From contig DASXAA010000021.1 in NCBI GenBank assembly GCA_036407035.1, positions 1-12,090 of the forward strand: DNA of 12,090 bases, read 5' to 3'. Below, one piece after another: positions 1 through 5,350 of the stretch. The notes below the pieces were generated by a model. It did no database searches, had not been told where the DNA came from, and saw only the letters and a list, made by a program, of their open reading frames with translations. Within the stretch, counting starts at the first letter, position 1; every line of letters starts with the position of its first letter. The DNA is from JACVRW01 sp036407035 (GTDB taxonomy: Bacteria > Actinomycetota > Thermoleophilia > Solirubrobacterales > Thermoleophilaceae). The translations under genes and the position numbers were made by a program.

Positions 1-258
1 CTTCCCGGCCTCGAGGTCGTGCCCGCCGCCGCGATGGGGATGGGGGCGATGTCCGCCGTCATGCTCGGGCTGCCGCTCAGCTCGGTGCTGCTCGCGACCG
101 TCCTGCTCGGCAAGAACGGCACCGACGCCATCCCGCTCGTGATCGTCGCGGTCGTGGTCGCCCACATCGTGAGGGCCCGGCTGGAGCCCACCCTCCTGCG
201 GCAGACGAAGGCGCGCGAGCCTACTCCCGCCCCGGCCGAATCAGGCGCGAGCGCCTAG
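1..258 (+). CDS. ClC-family chloride channel/antiporter, C-terminal fragment
   Basis: Reading frame 1 is open from the first base to the TAG at 256-258 (85 residues), so the gene starts outside the window. The visible part has the order expected at the end of a ClC membrane domain: a Pro-Ala-Ala-Ala run and Gly/Met-rich helix, a Leu-Pro-Leu turn where ClC proteins usually read aPLt, a hydrophobic helix ending in a Gly-Lys-Asn-Gly loop, then a last hydrophobic stretch of about 20 residues (Ile-Pro-Leu-Val onwards). A short polar tail rich in Pro, Ala and Glu follows, with no CBS domains. The family moves chloride or other anions across the inner membrane. The selectivity-filter and gating residues lie outside the window, so channel and H+/Cl- antiporter cannot be told apart. 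Its stop codon lies inside the 3' end of the convergent lipoprotein gene. The call rests on a short C-terminal pattern only. Confidence 0.68.
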   Translation, partial: LPGLEVVPAAAMGMGAMSAVMLGLPLSSVLLATVLLGKNGTDAIPLVIVAVVVAHIVRARLEPTLLRQTKAREPTPAPAESGASA

Positions 259-698
259 CTGCAGTCGAACTTCGCGAATGTCTGCTCGTAGGCGTCCTTC
301 AGCTGCTGGAACGCCGCCTTCAGCTGGTCCTTCGCGGAGTTCAGCGACAGGTTCGTGCCGAGGTTCTTCGCGATGTCCTGCACCTGCGACGAGAACTTGT
401 TGTTCGCCGCCCCGACCTCCTTCTGGAGCTCGTCGCTCAGGTCGCCGCGGGCGGCCCTGATCTTCTTCAGGTCGTCGCCGATCGCCGTCAGGCTGTCCTT
501 GACACCGTTCAGCGTCGCGTTGTCGAGCGTCGTGTTCGAGAGCTTCTCGACCTGCGTCTTGATGTCGGCGCGCGCGTCGCAGACGTCCGACTTCGCCTGG
601 TCCTCCTTCGAGTCGCCGCCGCAGCCGGCGGCGACCACGAGCGCCGAGGCCAGCAGCGCGACCAGGAACAACGCCCTCATCGAGAGGGACTGTCCCAC
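255..698 (-). CDS. Small helical lipoprotein of unknown function
   Basis: The 147-residue product begins with an Arg-containing n-region, a hydrophobic core and a lipobox (Val-Val-Ala-Ala-Gly-Cys, Cys26), the mark of a type II signal peptide. The mature protein should be lipid-anchored on the outer face of the cytoplasmic membrane. The rest is polar and predicted helical, with coiled-coil-like Lys/Asp/Gln-rich heptads. Only two other cysteines exist, Cys40 just after the anchor and Cys146 at the penultimate position, so a disulfide closing the domain end to end is plausible. I do not recognise a named family. The GTG at 698 was chosen because GAGGG lies 7 nt upstream. The internal ATG at 678-680 (141 residues, Cys20 as anchor) is the alternative, and it overlaps the stop of a short upstream frame. 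The gene is divergent from the DUF6325 operon and lies just downstream of the palindrome at 714-736. Confidence 0.82.
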   Translation of the reverse strand: MGQSLSMRALFLVALLASALVVAAGCGGDSKEDQAKSDVCDARADIKTQVEKLSNTTLDNATLNGVKDSLTAIGDDLKKIRAARGDLSDELQKEVGAANNKFSSQVQDIAKNLGTNLSLNSAKDQLKAAFQQLKDAYEQTFAKFDCS

Positions 699-713
699 GT
701 CGGCGCCCTCATG

Positions 714-736
714 GCATCACCCGTACCGGGTGATGC
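714..736. promoter_or_regulatory. Perfect palindrome, putative operator (copy 1)
   Basis: GCATCACCCG (714-723) and CGGGTGATGC (727-736) are perfect 10-bp inverted arms around a 3-base centre (TAC). The site lies between the divergent lipoprotein and DUF6325 genes. Its inner 17 bp, TCACCCG-N3-CGGGTGA, recur at 8027-8043 in another divergent control region. A half-site GGGTGATGC is repeated at 750-758, 22 bp (about two helical turns) after the same bases at 728-736. A protein-bound operator is the favoured reading. TTTT follows the right arm, so an RNA hairpin or terminator is a weaker alternative, since no gene ends here. Confidence 0.55.
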
Positions 737-783
737 TTTTGGCGAGCGGGGGTGATGCAATCGCACTGGCCCGGCCACGAAAC

Positions 784-788
784 GGAGG
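784..788 (+). promoter_or_regulatory. Shine-Dalgarno site fixing the DUF6325 start
   Basis: GGAGG sits 5 nt before the ATG at 794. It favours this ATG over the in-frame GTG at 752, which lies inside the half-site repeat and has no comparable ribosome-binding site. Confidence 0.8.
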
Positions 789-793
789 TTTGG

Positions 794-1240
794 ATGGAAG
801 CCCACGACGAGGAACTCGGCCCCGTCGACATCGTCGTCATCGGATACGGGCCCGACGCCCCGATGACCGGCGAGGCGGTACCGCTGCTGATCGACCTGGT
901 GGAGAAGCAGGTCATCCGCGTGCTCGACGTCCTGTTCGTGATCAAGAACGAGGACGGCACGTTCTCGGGCTTCGAGGCCCAGGACCTCGAGGCGGACCGG
1001 ATCGGGGACTTCAGGGAGTTCGAGGGCGCCTCGACCGGCCTCCTCGGCGAGGACGACGTCAAGACGGCCGCGGACGCGATCGATCCCGGTACCGCCGCCG
1101 TCGTGATCGTGTACGAGAACCGGTGGGCCGCGCCGTTCGTCGCAGCAGTGCGCCGCAACGGCGGCGAGGTGCTGGACTTCCAGCGCATTCCGGCCCAGGA
1201 CCTGATGGACGCGCTCGACGCCGTCGAGGCGGCGTCCTGA
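794..1240 (+). CDS. DUF6325 family protein
   Basis: The 148-residue soluble protein matches DUF6325 in overall pattern. It has Glu-Leu-Gly-Pro-Val-Asp at the start of a first beta strand, the Val-Ile-Arg-Val-Leu-Asp segment with a following Lys-Asn-Glu-Asp-Gly turn, a Gly-Leu-Leu-Gly-Glu-Asp-Asp helix start, and near the C-terminus the Tyr-Glu-Asn-Arg-Trp-Ala block followed by Asn-Gly-Gly-Glu. No signal peptide or membrane segment is seen, so it is probably cytoplasmic. The biochemical role of the family is not established; such genes are commonly found beside SHOCT-domain genes in Actinomycetota, as here. The start is set by the GGAGG at 784-788. The SHOCT gene begins 15 nt after the stop, so the two are very likely co-transcribed. 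The upstream palindrome is the obvious candidate control site. Confidence 0.85.
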   Translation: MEAHDEELGPVDIVVIGYGPDAPMTGEAVPLLIDLVEKQVIRVLDVLFVIKNEDGTFSGFEAQDLEADRIGDFREFEGASTGLLGEDDVKTAADAIDPGTAAVVIVYENRWAAPFVAAVRRNGGEVLDFQRIPAQDLMDALDAVEAAS

Positions 1241-1245
1241 CCGAA

Positions 1246-1250
1246 GGGAG
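1246..1250 (+). promoter_or_regulatory. Shine-Dalgarno site of the SHOCT gene
   Basis: GGGAG lies 5 nt before the ATG at 1256, within the 15-nt gap after the DUF6325 stop. The second gene of the operon therefore has its own ribosome-binding site. Confidence 0.75.
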
Positions 1251-1255
1251 CATCG

Positions 1256-1561
1256 ATGCCAGGACTTCTTCGCGGAATGGCCCGCACGGCCGTCGTGGCC
1301 GGCACGGCGACAGCCGTCTCGAACCGGGTCAGCCGCCGCCAGGCGCGCCGGTGGTCCGATCAGGACGCCCCCGCGTACATGGCGCAGAGCTACAGCGAGC
1401 CGCCGCCGCAGCAGTACGCCGAGCCGGCGCCCGCCCCGCCGCCGCCCGCGCCGACCGAGAGCCGGATCGACAAGCTCAAGGAGCTCGGCGAGCTGAAGGC
1501 GCAGGGCGTGCTGACGGACGCGGAGTTCGAGGCGGAGAAGGCGCGCATCCTCGCCGGCTGA
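1256..1561 (+). CDS. SHOCT domain-containing small protein
   Basis: The 101-residue protein has three parts. Residues 1 to about 35 form a basic, weakly hydrophobic N-terminus with a Thr-Ala-Val-Val-Ala-Gly stretch and an Arg-rich cluster. Residues about 40-68 are a low-complexity Pro/Ala/Gln linker. Residues about 70-101 are a SHOCT (short C-terminal) domain: an amphipathic helix, Leu-Gly-Glu-Leu-Lys, then Gln-Gly-Val-Leu-Thr-Asp-Ala-Glu-Phe-Glu and Lys-Ala-Arg-Ile-Leu. SHOCT is a helical-hairpin module thought to mediate oligomerisation or attachment to partners. The N-terminus resembles other actinobacterial SHOCT proteins that may associate with the membrane, but a clear transmembrane helix is absent. 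It sits between DUF6325 and the AI-2E permease genes on the same strand, so a joint function is likely though unknown. Confidence 0.87.
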   Translation: MPGLLRGMARTAVVAGTATAVSNRVSRRQARRWSDQDAPAYMAQSYSEPPPQQYAEPAPAPPPPAPTESRIDKLKELGELKAQGVLTDAEFEAEKARILAG

Positions 1562-1574
1562 ACCGCGCGCACGG

Positions 1575-2675
1575 ATGAACGCGGTGCCGACCGGCGACCC
1601 GAACGGGGGCGGCATGTTCTCCGCCCCCGTCTGGCTCCGCAACCTGGGGTTCGCCTCCTGGCTGCTCGTCGGCTTCGTGCTGATAATCGTGGGGCTGGTC
1701 TGGCTGCTCGGCCAGACCTCCACGATCGTCATGCCGGTGATCCTCGCGCTCGTGCTCGGCGCGGTCGCGGGGCCGATCGTGGACAAGCTCGAGCGGCGGC
1801 GCGTGCCGCGCGCCGCCGGCGCGGGCATCGTGCTGCTCGGGCTCGCGCTGATCGCGGCGGCCATCGTCTTCCTCGTGGTGCACGGGATCACGGCGAACTC
1901 GTCGGAGATCTCGAAGAAGGCGTCGCAGGGCCTCGACAAGATCCAGGACTGGCTGAAGGACGCGGGCGTGGACAACACGCAGTCGGTCAAGGACGGGTTG
2001 AAGAAGGACCTGCCACAGATTCGCGAGACGCTCGTGAACGGGGTGGCGGCCGGGGTGTCCGCGCTGGCCAACGTCGGCTTCTTCCTCGCGTTCGCGATCC
2101 TCGGCACCTTCTTCGTGCTGAAGGACGCGCCGGTCATGTCGCGGTTCGTGAACCGCCACATGGGCGTCCCGGAGCAGGTCGCGGGCATCGTCACGGGCGA
2201 GGTCGCGACCGCCCTGCGCAACTACTTCACGGGCGTCACGATCATCGCCGCGTTCAACGCCGTCGTCGTCGGCCTGGGGGCGCTGATACTGGGCGTCCCG
2301 CTGGCGGGCACGATCGCGGTGGTCACGTTCGTGACCGCCTACATCCCGTACGTCGGCGCGTGGAGCGCGGGCATCTTCGCGTTCATGATCGCGCTCGGCG
2401 CGCAGGGGGCCGGCGACGCCTTCATCCTCGGGTTGATCATCTTCCTCGCGAACGGGGCGCTGCAGAACATCCTCCAGCCGTTCGTCTTCGGCGCGACGCT
2501 GAGCCTCAACCCGCTGGTCGTCCTCGTCGTGACGATCGGGGCGGGCTGCCTGTTCGGGATGATCGGGCTGACGCTCGCGGCGCCGCTGACCTCGGCGGCC
2601 GTCCACATCAGCACGAGGCTGGGAGACGGGGAGGAGCCGCCACCCGTGCCCGCCGCGGCGCCGGCGGGAGCGTGA
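1575..2675 (+). CDS. AI-2E family transporter (PerM/TqsA-like permease)
   Basis: The 366-residue multi-pass membrane protein has the AI-2E layout. Two hydrophobic hairpins span residues about 27-65 and 82-103. A long helical soluble segment (about 108-155) precedes a membrane helix near 163-182. The C-terminal block carries the family hallmarks: Ile-Pro-Tyr-Val-Gly near 257-261, Leu-Gln-Pro-Phe-Val-Phe-Gly near 300-306, Leu-Asn-Pro-Leu-Val near 311-315 and Gly-Met-Ile-Gly with Ala-Ala-Pro-Leu near 328-338. The family is named for export of autoinducer-2 but also includes Na+/H+ antiporters, so quorum sensing should not be inferred. A Pro/Ala-rich tail ends the protein. The start at 1575 is 13 nt after the SHOCT stop. 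An internal ATG at 1614 (residue 14) has a better GGGGG upstream and is a real alternative. Probably the last gene of the DUF6325-SHOCT operon. Confidence 0.88.
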   Translation: MNAVPTGDPNGGGMFSAPVWLRNLGFASWLLVGFVLIIVGLVWLLGQTSTIVMPVILALVLGAVAGPIVDKLERRRVPRAAGAGIVLLGLALIAAAIVFLVVHGITANSSEISKKASQGLDKIQDWLKDAGVDNTQSVKDGLKKDLPQIRETLVNGVAAGVSALANVGFFLAFAILGTFFVLKDAPVMSRFVNRHMGVPEQVAGIVTGEVATALRNYFTGVTIIAAFNAVVVGLGALILGVPLAGTIAVVTFVTAYIPYVGAWSAGIFAFMIALGAQGAGDAFILGLIIFLANGALQNILQPFVFGATLSLNPLVVLVVTIGAGCLFGMIGLTLAAPLTSAAVHISTRLGDGEEPPPVPAAAPAGA

Positions 2676-2697
2676 CCTCGTTCTCACTCGACGAGGT
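2675..2697. terminator. Inverted repeat between convergent genes, possible bidirectional terminator
   Basis: ACCTCGT (2675-2681) and ACGAGGT (2691-2697) are perfect 7-bp arms with a 9-base loop. They span the 8-nt gap between the AI-2E stop and the stop of the convergent GAP gene, and partly cover the GAP coding end. The position suits termination in both directions, but there is no T tract on either strand, so confidence is low. Confidence 0.35.
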
Positions 2698-3349
2698 TGT
2701 ACGTGCCCTTCACGAACAGGTAGGCGCCGACGACAGCGAACACGAGCACGGTGGTGCCGCGCGCGTGTTTGCGTGCCCACGCGCTCGCGCGGCCGAACGC
2801 CCTGCGCGCCGCCCCCGGCCGGATGAGGAAGTACACGACCGCCGCGAACGCGGAGACGAACCAGATCGCGTTGAAGAGCAACACCGCCGCGATCCCCGCG
2901 GCGACGCTGCCGCCGTCGGCGACGATCGCGTTCAGGGCCACGAGATAGAACAGGCCCGGCAGGTGCGTGGCCACGCCCGCCACCGCGGCGGTCCCGACCG
3001 ACGGCTGCTGGAGCCGCTCGATCATCCTCGCCTGCCTGCCGCCCGCGGAGTTGCCGCGCGAGGGCAGCTCGGCGCGGCCCGTCCCGACGCCGGCCGCGTA
3101 GCCGAGCGCCACTGCGCCGGCCAGCATCTCCACCAGCGCGTTGAGCGTGGTGCCCTCGCGGCGCACGTCCACGCCATGGAAGAACGACACGATCATGAGC
3201 CCGATCGCGACGCTGAACACGAAGCCCGCCACCAGGTAGGCGGCGAGCACGCGGCGCGGGTGGCGGGCGCTCAACAGCGCGTACAGCGCGGCCAGCCCGG
3301 CGGGACGCGGTGCGCTGGCCAGCGCCAGGATCACGACCTCGAAGATCAA
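2684..3349 (-). CDS. GAP/Sap family membrane protein (copy 1)
   Basis: The 221-residue polytopic membrane protein resembles the GAP family (Sap, sulfolipid-1-addressing protein, LysE-like fold). Helices are evident near residues 3-26, 35-57, 70-88, 118-144, 150-175 and 198-215. The Ala-Ser-Ala-Pro-Arg-Pro stretch near residues 11-16 takes the place of the family's usual Ser-Pro-x-Pro, and a Thr-His-Leu-Pro-Gly-Leu-Phe-Tyr segment lies near 128-135. Mycobacterial Sap is linked to sulfolipid export, but most members have no known substrate. The start is a TTG at 3347-3349. An in-frame stop lies four codons upstream, leaving only the TTG or a GTG at residue 6, and neither has a clear ribosome-binding site. 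The gene converges on the AI-2E gene and is divergent from the PLDc_N gene. A second GAP-family gene lies at 8460-9134. Confidence 0.8.
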   Translation of the reverse strand: MIFEVVILALASAPRPAGLAALYALLSARHPRRVLAAYLVAGFVFSVAIGLMIVSFFHGVDVRREGTTLNALVEMLAGAVALGYAAGVGTGRAELPSRGNSAGGRQARMIERLQQPSVGTAAVAGVATHLPGLFYLVALNAIVADGGSVAAGIAAVLLFNAIWFVSAFAAVVYFLIRPGAARRAFGRASAWARKHARGTTVLVFAVVGAYLFVKGTYNLVE

Positions 3350-3414
3350 GCCGGGGGATTATGCAGCGGGCGGCTCGCCGGGCAGGCCCGGAACTGAGAG
3401 CATCGACTCCAACG

Positions 3415-3421
3415 AAAGGAG
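3415..3421 (+). promoter_or_regulatory. Strong Shine-Dalgarno site of the PLDc_N gene
   Basis: AAAGGAG lies 6 nt before the ATG at 3428. It is one of the best ribosome-binding sites in the window and settles the start of a small gene. Confidence 0.8.
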
Positions 3422-3427
3422 CTGCGA

Positions 3428-3694
3428 ATGGTCCCCTTCGCGGTGTCTACCGCAGTCTGGATATTCATCCTGATCCCGGTCATCGTCGTCTGGGTGCTCG
3501 GGATCGCGGACATCATCCGGCGCCCGCTCTCGGGCGCGGCCACCGCGGGCTGGTTGGCCCTCGTGATCATCCTCCCGATCATCGGGACGATCATCTACTT
3601 CCTGACGCGCAAGCCGACGGAGCAGGAGATCCTCGAGGCGCAGGAGGCGGCGGCGGACCAGCGGAGGGACCGGCCCACCGGGCTCAACCTGTGA
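3428..3694 (+). CDS. Small PLDc_N-domain membrane protein
   Basis: The 88-residue protein has two transmembrane helices, about residues 4-27 and 38-60. Between them is Gly-Ile-Ala-Asp-Ile-Ile-Arg-Arg-Pro-Leu-Ser-Gly, and the second helix contains a Gly-Trp-Leu-Ala start, Leu-Pro-Ile-Ile-Gly and a final Ile-Tyr-Phe-Leu-Thr-Arg. This is the pattern of the PLDc_N domain (phospholipase D-nuclease N-terminal, the membrane hairpin of cardiolipin synthases) as a stand-alone protein. No catalytic HxK motif follows, so it is not itself an enzyme. A charged Glu/Gln/Ala/Arg tail makes up the last 25 residues. The role of stand-alone members is unknown. The gene appears monocistronic: it is divergent from GAP copy 1, and its stop is 4 nt from that of the convergent DUF6458 gene. 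Confidence 0.83.
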   Translation: MVPFAVSTAVWIFILIPVIVVWVLGIADIIRRPLSGAATAGWLALVIILPIIGTIIYFLTRKPTEQEILEAQEAAADQRRDRPTGLNL

Positions 3695-3698
3695 CGGG

Positions 3699-3908
3699 TC
3701 AGTAGGAGCGGTCGGGCGGAGGCGGGGGCGCGCCACCGCGGTCGCGGTCCGAGTAGATCAGCGCGAGCCCGATCACGAGCCCGAGCGCGCCGGCGATCAT
3801 CAGGATCACGCCCACGACCTGGATGTCCACGCCCGACACGTCCGCGGTGACCGCGTACTTCAGGATCGCGCCGACCGCGATCAGGAAGATGGAGAAGCCG
3901 ACGGTCAC
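3699..3908 (-). CDS. DUF6458 family small membrane protein
   Basis: The protein is 69 residues from the GTG at 3906-3908. Helix 1 (about residues 2-20) contains Ile-Ala-Val-Gly-Ala-Ile-Leu. A short Ser-Gly-Val-Asp-Ile-Gln-Val-Val-Gly link leads to helix 2 (about 31-52, Ile-Leu-Met-Ile-Ala-Gly-Ala), followed by an Asp/Arg then Pro-rich cytosolic tail. This arrangement matches DUF6458, whose function is unknown. The longer open frame up to 4040 was rejected because its extra 44 residues are an Arg/Pro-rich shadow of the CYTH gene. The GTG overlaps the CYTH stop as GTGA, which indicates translational coupling and marks this as the last gene of the MFS-peptidase-CYTH-DUF6458 operon. It converges on the PLDc_N gene with 4 nt between stops, so transcripts from both sides must terminate by other means or overlap. 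Confidence 0.78.
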   Translation of the reverse strand: MTVGFSIFLIAVGAILKYAVTADVSGVDIQVVGVILMIAGALGLVIGLALIYSDRDRGGAPPPPPDRSY

Positions 3909-4666
3909 GGGAACTCGCTCGAGAAGAACTCCAGGGCGGTGCGGGTCTTCGTCTGCTGCTCGCCGGACAGGTCCACGCCGCGCCCGGTGAGGAACGCGCG
4001 CGACTCGGCCGCGGCCTGGAACGCCTCGGGGGGCGCGCACTTGGTCGAGAGCTCGAGGATGCGCGAGCCGTCCGGGTAGAGCCAGAGCTCGCCCACGAGC
4101 TTGCGGCCGAAGTCCTTCGGCATGGTCTTCAGCTTGAGGACGAAGATCGGCCCGAGCACGGTCAGGTCGTCGAGCTCGACGCCGTCGGGCGCGTGCTCGG
4201 CGAAGAACGCCCGCTGCTGCTTCGAGAACAGCTTGCGGATGGGCGCCCTGCCGGCGACGGCGTCCCGCACCGAGACCGACTTCGGTGCGCCCTTGTAGGA
4301 GCCCGAGCAGACGAAGCCGCCGGGCATCGCGTCGACCTCCACCACGAAGCTCGGGTCGTCGCGCAGCTCGTCCGGGAGCTCGGCGGGCACCACCGGACGC
4401 AGCTTCACGACCGAGTCGTCGCCCTTGCCCTGCACGCGGCGGGCGCGCACCACCACGCCGCGCTCGTTCAGCGCGAGGTCGGGCGTGTCGAAGAAGAACA
4501 CCTGCCGGATCTGCGCCTCGAGCGGGTCCGCGTCCAGCGCCGACACCACCGCCCGCTGCTCGTCCAACGGGATCGTCAGCTTCAGCTCGACGCTGTCGGC
4601 GTCCTGCATCAGGCCGAGCATCTCGACGATCTGCTTGTCGGTCAGTGTCGGTGCGATAGCGGACAT
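3905..4666 (-). CDS. CYTH-like domain protein (triphosphate tunnel type)
   Basis: The 253-residue soluble protein has CYTH features in order: Val-Glu-Leu-Lys-Leu on strand 1 (Glu27, Lys29), Phe-Phe-Asp-Thr-Pro-Asp then Leu-Asn-Glu-Arg-Gly-Val-Val-Val-Arg-Ala-Arg (Asp60, Arg74, Arg76), Val-Val-Lys-Leu-Arg (Lys88, Arg90), Val-Val-Glu-Val-Asp (Glu110), a basic stretch at Arg144-Lys145, and Leu-Glu-Leu-Ser-Thr-Lys (Glu205, Lys209). CYTH proteins bind triphosphates in a beta tunnel and include tripolyphosphatases, adenylate cyclase type IV and thiamine triphosphatase. The ExExK signature is incomplete: Ser25 replaces the first Glu. Activity may therefore be altered and the substrate cannot be assigned. 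An N-terminal helical extension of about 22 residues precedes the domain. The ATG overlaps the peptidase stop by one base (TGATG) and no Shine-Dalgarno site is seen, so reinitiation is likely. Its own stop overlaps the DUF6458 start. Confidence 0.78.
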   Translation of the reverse strand: MSAIAPTLTDKQIVEMLGLMQDADSVELKLTIPLDEQRAVVSALDADPLEAQIRQVFFFDTPDLALNERGVVVRARRVQGKGDDSVVKLRPVVPAELPDELRDDPSFVVEVDAMPGGFVCSGSYKGAPKSVSVRDAVAGRAPIRKLFSKQQRAFFAEHAPDGVELDDLTVLGPIFVLKLKTMPKDFGRKLVGELWLYPDGSRILELSTKCAPPEAFQAAAESRAFLTGRGVDLSGEQQTKTRTALEFFSSEFP

Positions 4667-5340
4667 CAGCGGCGGGAGGCCAGGAAGAAGAAGATCAGCT
4701 GCCCGAGCGCGGCCACGAAGCCGGCGACGTAGGTGAGCGCGGCGGCGCGCAGGACAGCGCGGGCGCCGTCGACCTCGTCGGGCGCCAGGAGCCCCTGGCC
4801 GTCGAGCGCGACGAGCGCCCGCCTCGAGGCGTCGAACTCCACCGGCAGCGTGATCAGCTGGAACAGCACCACCGCCGAGAACAGGATCAGGCCGATCGTC
4901 ACGAGACCGGTCGACTGCAGGATCAGCCCGATCATCACCGGCAGGAACCACAGCGACTGACCGAACTGCGCGGCCGGCACGAGCGTCTGCCGGATCCGCA
5001 TCGGCCGGTAGTGCTGGGCGTCCTGGATCGCGTGGCCGGCCTCGTGCGCCGCGACGCCCACGGCCGCCACCGTCGAGGGCGACGACACGTCCTCCGACAG
5101 GTTGAGCGTGCGCGAGCGCGGGTCGTAGTGGTCGGTCAGGTTGCCCGGCACCTGGCGGATCGACACGCCGTCGAGCCCGGACGCGCGCAGCACCGCGGCG
5201 CCGGCGTCCGCGCCGGTCATCCCGTTGCGCGTGGAGACCTTGCTGTACTTCGCGAACGTGCTCTTGACGCGCGACTGCGCCCAGAGTCCGAACACGAGCG
5301 GCACGCCCGCGCAGATGAGCCAGATGCCCCAGTAGGACAC
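4666..5340 (-). CDS. Membrane zinc metallopeptidase (Zn_peptidase_2 family)
   Basis: The 224-residue protein has an N-terminal membrane helix (about residues 4-20), a soluble segment, the zincin motif His-Glu-Ala-Gly-His at residues 99-103 (His99 and His103 zinc ligands, Glu100 general base), two or three central helices (about 128-165) and a final helix near 202-220. Leu-Pro-Val-Glu-Phe-Asp-Ala-Ser-Arg-Arg-Ala (165-175) is the conserved block of this family, and Glu168 is a reasonable third zinc ligand. Family members are uncharacterised membrane proteases, so the substrate is unknown. The start is a GTG 10 nt after the MFS stop, without a convincing ribosome-binding site, and the stop overlaps the CYTH start. 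The gene is thus tightly locked into the operon with the exporter upstream. The length is normal for the family. Confidence 0.87.
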   Translation of the reverse strand: MSYWGIWLICAGVPLVFGLWAQSRVKSTFAKYSKVSTRNGMTGADAGAAVLRASGLDGVSIRQVPGNLTDHYDPRSRTLNLSEDVSSPSTVAAVGVAAHEAGHAIQDAQHYRPMRIRQTLVPAAQFGQSLWFLPVMIGLILQSTGLVTIGLILFSAVVLFQLITLPVEFDASRRALVALDGQGLLAPDEVDGARAVLRAAALTYVAGFVAALGQLIFFFLASRR

Positions 5341-5350
5341 GACGCGCAGA

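Noticed and set aside
714..740. Palindrome copy 1 plus TTTT as an intrinsic terminator
   Set aside because: Both flanking genes start, rather than end, at this site. Copy 2 of the motif has no T tract.
752..793. GTG at 752 as the DUF6325 start (14 extra residues)
   Set aside because: It lies in the half-site repeat and lacks a ribosome-binding site, whereas ATG 794 has GGAGG at 5-nt spacing.
355..1578. Plus-strand 407-codon frame across the lipoprotein gene and control region
   Set aside because: It is antisense to the lipoprotein and out of frame with DUF6325 and SHOCT, and its composition is that of a shadow frame.
1575..2675. Quorum-sensing (AI-2) function from the AI-2E name
   Set aside because: The family is functionally mixed and no luxS-like or AI-2 processing gene is present in the window.
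677..2780. Long minus-strand open frames opposite DUF6325, SHOCT and AI-2E genes
   Set aside because: They lie antisense to well-supported genes with good ribosome-binding sites, and their products are Arg/Ser/Ala/Pro-rich without family features.
3378..3391. CCGGGC-AG-GCCCGG palindrome in the 3350-3427 gap as an operator
   Set aside because: Six-base GC-only arms are expected by chance at this base composition, there is no second copy, and it is unlike the shared palindrome.
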